DNA from: Natronohydrobacter sp.
Lineage (GTDB): Bacteria; Pseudomonadota; Alphaproteobacteria; Rhodobacterales; Rhodobacteraceae
Assembly: GCA_007117255.1 (NCBI GenBank)
Contig: SKGU01000284.1
Span: 1-5,266 of the forward strand
Length of the DNA: 5,266 nucleotides
Direction of reading: 5' to 3'
The notes below the pieces were generated by a model, which was not told where the DNA came from, ran no database searches, and saw only the letters and a program-made list of their open reading frames with translations. Both the position numbers and the translations under genes were made by a program. Within the stretch, counting starts at the first letter, position 1. Each line of letters starts with the position of its first letter. This document shows, piece after piece, positions 1 to 3,985 of the stretch.

Positions 1-829
1 CGGCCTCAGCAAGCCCGGCAAATAGCGGGCCCCATTGGCTTTGCTCTGTGCCAACAATCTGATAATTCGCGGATTTCTTGCGCAGATCGTCATCCGCTGG
101 GATCGTCGCCAGAACCGGGATTTGCACGGCATCCGCGAAAGCCTGCGCTTCGCCCGTGCCGTCATCCTTGTTGATCACCAGCCCTGCAACGCCGACATTG
201 CCACCCATCTTGCGGAAATATTCGACCGCCGAGCAGACATTATTCGCCACATAGAGCGATTGCAGATCGTTCGAGCCGACCAGAATGACCTTCTGCGCCA
301 TGTCGCGCGCAATCGGCAGGCCGAAGCCGCCGCAGACCACGTCACCCAGGAAATCCAGCAGCACATAGTCGAAATCCCAGTCATGGAAGCCCAGCTTTTC
401 CAGCAGTTCAAACCCGTGGATGATCCCGCGCCCGCCGCAGCCGCGCCCGACTTCCGGGCCGCCAAGCTCCATCGCGAAGACGCCATTGCGTTTGTAGCAG
501 ACATCGCCGATCGCCACTTCCTCGCCCGCCAGCTTCTTGCGGGTCGAAGTCTCGATGATCGTGGGGCACGCCTTGCCCGCAAACAGCAGCGAGGTCGTGT
601 CGGATTTCGGGTCACATCCGATCAACAGCACGCGCTTACCCTGTTCGGCCATCATGCAGGACAGGTTGGCCAGTGTGAAACTTTTGCCAATCCCGCCCTT
701 GCCATAGATCGCGATGATCTGGGTATGCTTGGTCGGTTCCGCTTGCGGAACCTCAAGTGTCGGTTCTTCATGCGCTTCGTCACGCAGTCGCTGGTCGAAA
801 TCCTTCAGGTTCGGGATGTCGAGGGTCAT
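1..829 (-). CDS. bchX: Chlorophyllide a reductase iron protein subunit X (BchX), 3' end cut by window edge
   Basis: BchX is the homodimeric, NifH-like ATPase that passes electrons through a shared [4Fe-4S] cluster to the BchYZ core. The complex reduces the C7=C8 bond of chlorophyllide a in bacteriochlorophyll a synthesis. Translating the minus strand from the ATG at 829-827 gives 276 open codons to the window edge; full BchX is about 330 residues, so roughly 55 are missing. Visible motifs are a P-loop GKGGIGKS (residues 43-50) followed by Phe where NifH and BchL have Thr, which I recall as typical of BchX; GCDPKSDTTS (71-80); and the two cluster ligands, Cys131 in GRGCGGRG and Cys166 in GDVVCGGFG. 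An N-terminal extension of about 37 residues precedes the P-loop, also BchX-like. The start overlaps the bchC stop in ATGA and has a good Shine-Dalgarno, so translational coupling is likely. BchL is the main alternative; the bchC neighbour and the extension argue against it. Confidence 0.96.
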   Translation of the reverse strand, partial: MTLDIPNLKDFDQRLRDEAHEEPTLEVPQAEPTKHTQIIAIYGKGGIGKSFTLANLSCMMAEQGKRVLLIGCDPKSDTTSLLFAGKACPTIIETSTRKKLAGEEVAIGDVCYKRNGVFAMELGGPEVGRGCGGRGIIHGFELLEKLGFHDWDFDYVLLDFLGDVVCGGFGLPIARDMAQKVILVGSNDLQSLYVANNVCSAVEYFRKMGGNVGVAGLVINKDDGTGEAQAFADAVQIPVLATIPADDDLRKKSANYQIVGTEQSQWGPLFAGLAEA

Positions 830-1782
830 GCATGGGCCTCCCAGTCCAATATCATTTTCAGGCAATCAGGGTCGCTGAAAGCTGTCTCATAAGCCTGCGC
901 CGCGTCGGTTGGGCGGGCACGATGTGTGATCAACCCGTCAAGCGAGAGCGCGCCGCGATCTATCAGGTCGCGCGTGGCGATCAGGTCATCGGGCTGCCAT
1001 TCAGCGGCGATGCGCAACCGCGCTTCGCGCATGAAAGCGGGCACGAAAGCAAATTGCAGCGGCTTGGTGTAAAAGCCCGCCAGCACCACCTCGCCATTGC
1101 GGGCAATCCGGCCGACAAGCTGGTCAATCAGCCCTTCAGCGCCAGATGCATCGATGATGCAACCATAGTCGCGGCGCGTGTCGTCATCGGGATGGCTGAC
1201 CGCATAGCCCTGCGCGCCACTCATCCGGGCCGGGTTCACCTCCCAGACCTGCGGCGCGGGCGCACCAGAGGCGATGACGATCCGCGCAATCAGGCGGCCC
1301 AGCACACCATGCCCGACCACAAGGTCGGGCATGGTGGCATGTGCACCCGCCACAGCGTGACGGGCGGTAGCGGCCAGCGCCAGTAATGCGCCTTCGGCGC
1401 CCATGCCAGGGTCAATGCGCGTGACGCGCTTGGCATCTGTCACAAGAGTTCGGGCTGCGCCGCCAAAGAGACCGAAAACCGGCCCCTGTTCGCCTGAAAC
1501 GAAACAATTCGCGCCGGGCACAAAGACACGCTCGCCAGGATTGAATCCCGTATCGCGCCCTGCCTCGATCACTTCGCCTTCCGCCTCGTAGCCGGGCACA
1601 AGCGGGTAGCCCATGCCGGGAAAAGGGGGCATTTCACCCGACCAGAACAGCTTTTCCGTACCAGTCGAGATACCGGAATGATCAATCCGCACCACCAGAT
1701 CATCGGGGCCTGCGGGTTTCAGTCCAACTTTGCCAAGCGCCAGCTCTCTGGGGGCGTTCAGAATGATGGCGTCGGTCTGCAT
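826..1782 (-). CDS. bchC: 3-hydroxyethyl bacteriochlorophyllide a dehydrogenase (BchC)
   Basis: BchC is an NAD-dependent oxidoreductase that converts the C3 hydroxyethyl group of the bacteriochlorophyllide precursor to the acetyl group of bacteriochlorophyllide a. The 318-residue protein has the layout of a medium-chain dehydrogenase. An N-terminal GroES-like part includes HSGISTGTEKLFWSGEMPPF (35-54) and MGYPLVPGYEAEGEV (57-71), both as I recall them from Rhodobacter BchC. A nucleotide-binding segment VVGHGVLGRL (155-164, GxGxxG) follows. The GxCGTD zinc site of ordinary alcohol dehydrogenases is replaced by GISTGTE, and the four-cysteine structural zinc lobe is absent, as expected for BchC. 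Length is normal for the family (about 310-320). The ATG at 1782 follows AGGGGGAG. The TGA at 828-826 overlaps the bchX start. Transcription probably starts from the promoter at 1852-1879, with read-through from crtEF. Confidence 0.95.
   Translation of the reverse strand: MQTDAIILNAPRELALGKVGLKPAGPDDLVVRIDHSGISTGTEKLFWSGEMPPFPGMGYPLVPGYEAEGEVIEAGRDTGFNPGERVFVPGANCFVSGEQGPVFGLFGGAARTLVTDAKRVTRIDPGMGAEGALLALAATARHAVAGAHATMPDLVVGHGVLGRLIARIVIASGAPAPQVWEVNPARMSGAQGYAVSHPDDDTRRDYGCIIDASGAEGLIDQLVGRIARNGEVVLAGFYTKPLQFAFVPAFMREARLRIAAEWQPDDLIATRDLIDRGALSLDGLITHRARPTDAAQAYETAFSDPDCLKMILDWEAHA
837..842 (-). promoter_or_regulatory. Shine-Dalgarno of bchX
   Basis: The minus strand reads GGGAGG, then seven bases, then the ATG at 829-827. 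It lies inside the last codons of bchC. It supports this ATG rather than the out-of-frame ATG at 833-831. Confidence 0.7.
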
Positions 1783-1786
1783 GAAA

Positions 1787-1794
1787 CTCCCCCT
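1787..1794 (-). promoter_or_regulatory. Shine-Dalgarno of bchC
   Basis: The minus strand reads AGGGGGAG four bases before the ATG at 1782-1780. It is a strong site, and it fixes the bchC start. Confidence 0.7.
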
Positions 1795-1847
1795 GTTTGG
1801 TCTCGCCTGGCGATAGTTCGGGCAAAACAGCGACTCGATGCCCTTTA

Positions 1848-1865
1848 TGTAATCATAACGATACA
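1848..1865. promoter_or_regulatory. PpsR/CrtJ operator covering the bchC -10 box
   Basis: The sequence TGTAATCATAACGATACA is an exact TGT-N12-ACA match, the palindrome recognised by the redox and light-responsive repressor PpsR/CrtJ of purple bacteria. It covers the TATGAT -10 element and lies 8 bp from the next palindrome, the spacing I recall for paired cooperative sites at bchC in Rhodobacter. Confidence 0.82.
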
Positions 1866-1879
1866 GTTCAAACTGTCAA
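1852..1879 (-). promoter_or_regulatory. bchC promoter, sigma70-like, overlapped by two operators
   Basis: On the minus strand, TTGACA (1879-1874, six of six to the -35 consensus) is followed by a 16-base spacer and TATGAT (1857-1852, five of six to the -10 consensus). An inferred start near 1845 gives a leader of about 60 bases before bchC. Each box lies inside a TGT-N12-ACA palindrome, so a bound repressor would block RNA polymerase. I know this arrangement from the Rhodobacter capsulatus bchC promoter repressed by CrtJ under aerobic conditions. The -35 box lies 14 bases past the crtF stop codon. Confidence 0.8.
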
Positions 1880-1891
1880 TTCTTATTGACA
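1874..1891. promoter_or_regulatory. PpsR/CrtJ operator covering the bchC -35 box
   Basis: The sequence TGTCAATTCTTATTGACA is an exact TGT-N12-ACA match with extended symmetry (TGTCAA...TTGACA arms). It contains the perfect -35 hexamer and ends one base before the crtF stop codon. Confidence 0.87.
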
Positions 1892-1892
1892 C

Positions 1893-3017
1893 TTATTTCG
1901 GACCATCTGCGCCCGCCGAGGCTTTCCGGGCCTCCAAAATACAGGTAATAAAAGGCCTATTTGGCCTATATCTTTTGATTTCTGCGAATCCAGCCGCACG
2001 CAGCAAGGATGCAATCTCTGCGGCAGAACGCGTGCGCCCGGTCTGCATGGCCAATGTGTAAACTGAAAAGTACACATCTGTTTGCGGGTCGGGCCGCGCA
2101 CCGCCCGACATTGGCTCGATCACCAACACCCGGCCGCCCACGGGCAGGGCCTCATGCACCCGCGACAGCAGCGCATGCACTGTCTCATCCGAATGATCGT
2201 AAAGCACGCGCACAAGGCTGATCGCATCCGCACCCGCAGGCAACGGATCAACGCGAAAGCTACCGCCATGCCGGGCCACATCCGCAGGCAGCGCAGCCTG
2301 CGCCACCACATCGGGCAAATCGAACAACGCCAGTTGCAAACCCGGATAGCGCGCGCGCACGGCCCGCAGGAAAGCGCCCGTGCCACCGCCAACATCGAGC
2401 AGGCGCGCGACACCCTTCAGCGACAGCTGCGCCAGTGCAGCCTCTGCCACCAGATGCTGACTTTCCGCCATCAGATTGGAGTAGCGCGCGGTCACGTCTG
2501 GGTCCATCGGCCCGCTCGCGCCAAAGACATAGGGCCAGAACTGTGCAAGCTCCGGGTCGGTTTCGCCCTTGATGAAGGCCACCGGGTCGGCCAGATCGCG
2601 GTACAGCACATCATGATGCCGCACCATATCCGCCAGCCCCGGCACCGCCAGAAAGGCCGCACCGCGCCGCGCCAGTGCGAACTGATCACCCTTGCGGCAC
2701 AACAATCCCATCGCCGCACCCGCTTGCAGCAGGATCGCCATGCGCTCCACCGGGACAGACAGCCGCCCGGCCAGCGCTTGCGCCGTCGCCGGCGCATCCG
2801 CCAGAAGGTGCAGCACGCGCAATTCCACCAGCGCCATCAGCATCTGGCTTTGCACGAACCCCTGCATCAGATCGAAGATCGCAGCCCCTTCGCGCCGGAC
2901 GACCCCGCGCAAGCCCGGCACCCGCGCACAAATCGCCTGAAACCGCGTTGACGCCACCAGCCGATTGATCAGACCCGCAGGGCGAAACGGCGCTGCGGGG
3001 GCTGGCAGGTCGGTCAT
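1893..3017 (-). CDS. crtF: Hydroxyneurosporene/demethylspheroidene O-methyltransferase (CrtF)
   Basis: CrtF is an S-adenosylmethionine-dependent methyltransferase that methylates the C1 hydroxyl of acyclic carotenoids, for example demethylspheroidene to spheroidene. It acts after CrtC and CrtD. The 374-residue protein has an N-terminal helical, winged-helix-like dimerisation part (about 48-125, starting FDLMQGFVQSQMLMALVELR). The methyltransferase fold carries the SAM loop LLDVGGGTGAF (206-216), LFDLPDVV (231-238), RVLYDHSDE (270-278) and GGRVLVIEPMSG (294-305). Where plant O-methyltransferases have the catalytic His of LHDW, this protein has Tyr273 in LYDH, which I believe is normal for CrtF. 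The gene starts four bases after the crtE stop, so it is in the same transcript. Its last codons are AT-rich with rare arginine codons and a small hairpin, and its stop abuts the bchC operators. Confidence 0.93.
   Translation of the reverse strand: MTDLPAPAAPFRPAGLINRLVASTRFQAICARVPGLRGVVRREGAAIFDLMQGFVQSQMLMALVELRVLHLLADAPATAQALAGRLSVPVERMAILLQAGAAMGLLCRKGDQFALARRGAAFLAVPGLADMVRHHDVLYRDLADPVAFIKGETDPELAQFWPYVFGASGPMDPDVTARYSNLMAESQHLVAEAALAQLSLKGVARLLDVGGGTGAFLRAVRARYPGLQLALFDLPDVVAQAALPADVARHGGSFRVDPLPAGADAISLVRVLYDHSDETVHALLSRVHEALPVGGRVLVIEPMSGGARPDPQTDVYFSVYTLAMQTGRTRSAAEIASLLRAAGFAEIKRYRPNRPFITCILEARKASAGADGPK
1947..1967 (-). terminator. Weak terminator-like hairpin inside the 3' end of crtF
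   Basis: The minus strand reads AGGCC-AAATA-GGCCT followed by TTTATT: a five-pair GC-rich stem, five-base loop and a broken U-rich tail. It lies within crtF codons for RPNRPF, about 50 bases before the stop. The stem is short for an efficient intrinsic terminator. At most it might attenuate read-through from crtEF into bchC, and it could be a by-product of the Arg-Pro codons. Confidence 0.2.
2057..2074. promoter_or_regulatory. Candidate PpsR/CrtJ site inside crtF
   Basis: TGTAAACTGAAAAGTACA is an exact TGT-N12-ACA match inside crtF (codons around 315-321), flanked so that six-base arms TGTGTA (2055-2060) and TACACA (2071-2076) are perfectly inverted. Its centre is about 183 and 209 bp from the two bchC operators. 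One chance match in a window of this size is quite possible, so function is unproven. Confidence 0.35.
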
Positions 3018-3022
3018 GCCTT
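3018..3022 (-). promoter_or_regulatory. crtE-crtF junction with poorly placed ribosome binding sequence
   Basis: The minus strand reads TGAAGGC then ATG: the crtE TGA, four intervening bases and the crtF start. The only purine-rich stretch, GAAGG, ends one base before the ATG, too close for a normal Shine-Dalgarno. Together with the four-base gap this suggests that crtF translation depends on ribosomes finishing crtE. Confidence 0.4.
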
Positions 3023-3891
3023 CAGACCCGGACCGGCGCGACAGGCGTCATACGTTCGGCATAAAGCCGCACAAGCTGCGCCAACCCAGCCTCGCCCGGA
3101 CAAGACGGGATCGACGCAATCGCCCCGCTGAGAATATCCTGCAACCGCCGGATCGCGCCCTGCACGCCATATTCCTCGACTGCCGAGGGGCGCTGATGGA
3201 TCGCATCCTGCCCGGCAGGCTTGCCCAGATCGGCCTCGTCATAAAGCGCATCGCGCAAATCGTCAGCGACCTGAAACGCTTCGCCAATACGCGCGCCCAG
3301 CTCGCTCCACGGGTCCGGCTCATGCCCTGCCGCCAACGCGCCCATCTGGGTTGCCGCCACGAACAGCGCCGCCGTTTTTGACCGATGATAGGCCCCCAGA
3401 TCAACCTTGGCTTCGCTTTCCCAGCCCTGCCCCGCGCAGATACCATGCGGCATGCCCGTATGATGGGCAAGCAGACGCACCAGTTTCAACGCGCGGAACG
3501 CGTCAGTTTCAGGCACATCGGCCAGCACATCGAAGGCAGAAATGATCAGACTGTCGCCCGTCAGCACGGCCAGCGGTTCAGAAAAGGCCAGATGCACCGT
3601 CGGCTTGCCGCGCCGGAAGTCAGCGTCATCAAAAGCAGGCAGATCATCATGCACAAGGCTGGCGCAATGGATCAACTCCAGCGCCGTTGCCGCACGATCC
3701 GACAGCGCGGGCCGATCATCGCCGCAGGCCATGGCCACCGACAGGCAGATCGTGGGCCGGATACGCGCGCCCCCCGGCGTGACGGCATAATTCAGCGCCG
3801 CGGCCAGACGTCCCGGCGCCACCCCGCCGCCACCCTGCGCCCGCGTGATCGCGTTGGTCATTGCCCGGTCGATTCGCTTGCTCAGGTCCAT
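3022..3891 (-). CDS. crtE: Geranylgeranyl diphosphate synthase (CrtE)
   Basis: CrtE condenses isopentenyl diphosphate with allylic diphosphates to give C20 geranylgeranyl diphosphate, the precursor of phytoene and of the bacteriochlorophyll alcohol tail. The 289-residue length is typical. It carries the first aspartate-rich motif DDLPAFDD (82-89) followed by RRGKP (93-97). The second is FQVADDLRD (206-214), a compact variant of the usual DDILD. Other family signatures are TPGGARIRP (38-46), LELIHCASLVHDD (71-83), GDSLI (112-116), GICAGQGWE (150-158) and YHRSKTAALF (168-177). The usual Lys of GGKR, which binds the IPP diphosphate, is Ala42 here; I recall GGAR in Rhodobacter CrtE too. The ATG at 3891 has GAGG five bases upstream. 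The gene leads a crtE-crtF unit and diverges from crtD across a region with two PpsR-type operators. Confidence 0.94.
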   Translation of the reverse strand: MDLSKRIDRAMTNAITRAQGGGGVAPGRLAAALNYAVTPGGARIRPTICLSVAMACGDDRPALSDRAATALELIHCASLVHDDLPAFDDADFRRGKPTVHLAFSEPLAVLTGDSLIISAFDVLADVPETDAFRALKLVRLLAHHTGMPHGICAGQGWESEAKVDLGAYHRSKTAALFVAATQMGALAAGHEPDPWSELGARIGEAFQVADDLRDALYDEADLGKPAGQDAIHQRPSAVEEYGVQGAIRRLQDILSGAIASIPSCPGEAGLAQLVRLYAERMTPVAPVRV

Positions 3892-3896
3892 GTCAG

Positions 3897-3900
3897 CCTC
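3897..3900 (-). promoter_or_regulatory. Shine-Dalgarno of crtE
   Basis: The minus strand reads GAGG, then CTGAC, then the ATG at 3891-3889. The five-base spacing is good and supports this start. Confidence 0.6.
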
Positions 3901-3914
3901 GCTTCGCTAGTATG

Positions 3915-3932
3915 TGTCAGTCTATATAGACA
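3915..3932. promoter_or_regulatory. PpsR/CrtJ operator in the crtE-crtD intergenic region, crtE-proximal
   Basis: TGTCAGTCTATATAGACA is an exact TGT-N12-ACA match. It also contains a perfect 12-bp palindrome, GTCTATATAGAC (3920-3931), whose centre is shifted 2 bp from that of the operator. It starts 23 bases upstream of the crtE start codon. Confidence 0.8.
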
Positions 3933-3936
3933 TATG

Positions 3937-3954
3937 TGTAAATAATACTGGACA
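3937..3954. promoter_or_regulatory. PpsR/CrtJ operator in the crtE-crtD intergenic region, crtD-proximal
   Basis: TGTAAATAATACTGGACA is an exact TGT-N12-ACA match, 4 bp from the other intergenic operator and 30 bases upstream of crtD. Lying between two divergent pigment genes, the pair can serve both promoters. Confidence 0.78.
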
Positions 3955-3973
3955 GTTTGGCGTAAAGAGTCAA
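3942..3973 (-). promoter_or_regulatory. Tentative crtE promoter
   Basis: On the minus strand TTGACT (3973-3968) and TATTAT (3947-3942) each match five of six consensus bases, but the 20-base spacer is longer than the usual 16-18. The -10-like element lies inside the operator at 3937-3954, as at bchC. I could not identify a convincing promoter for crtD on the plus strand. Confidence 0.22.
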
Positions 3974-3985
3974 GAATCTATGACA
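3968..3985. promoter_or_regulatory. Degenerate third operator-like palindrome at the crtD start
   Basis: AGTCAAGAATCTATGACA differs from TGT-N12-ACA by one base (A for the first T). Inner symmetry GTCA/TGAC is kept. Its last base is the A of the crtD ATG. If bound, the protein would sit on the crtD translation start region; the one mismatch makes this uncertain. Confidence 0.25.

Noticed and set aside
35..892. Long open frame on the plus strand opposite bchX
   Set aside because: It is a shadow of the GC-rich bchX and bchC codons. The translation is rich in Arg, Ala and His with no family motif, while the opposite strand encodes unmistakable NifH-type motifs.
1678..2061. Plus-strand open frame spanning the bchC promoter
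   Set aside because: It crosses two genes and the promoter on the opposite strand, has no family resemblance, and is explained by chance openness.
2082..2951. 289-codon open frame on the plus strand opposite crtF
   Set aside because: The product is an Arg/His/Gln-rich composition typical of antisense GC-rich DNA. It has no motif, and crtF on the minus strand has a full SAM-methyltransferase signature.
3385..3945. Plus-strand open frame opposite crtE running into the intergenic operators
   Set aside because: It is antisense to conserved prenyltransferase motifs, has no recognisable product, and its end covers the operator region.
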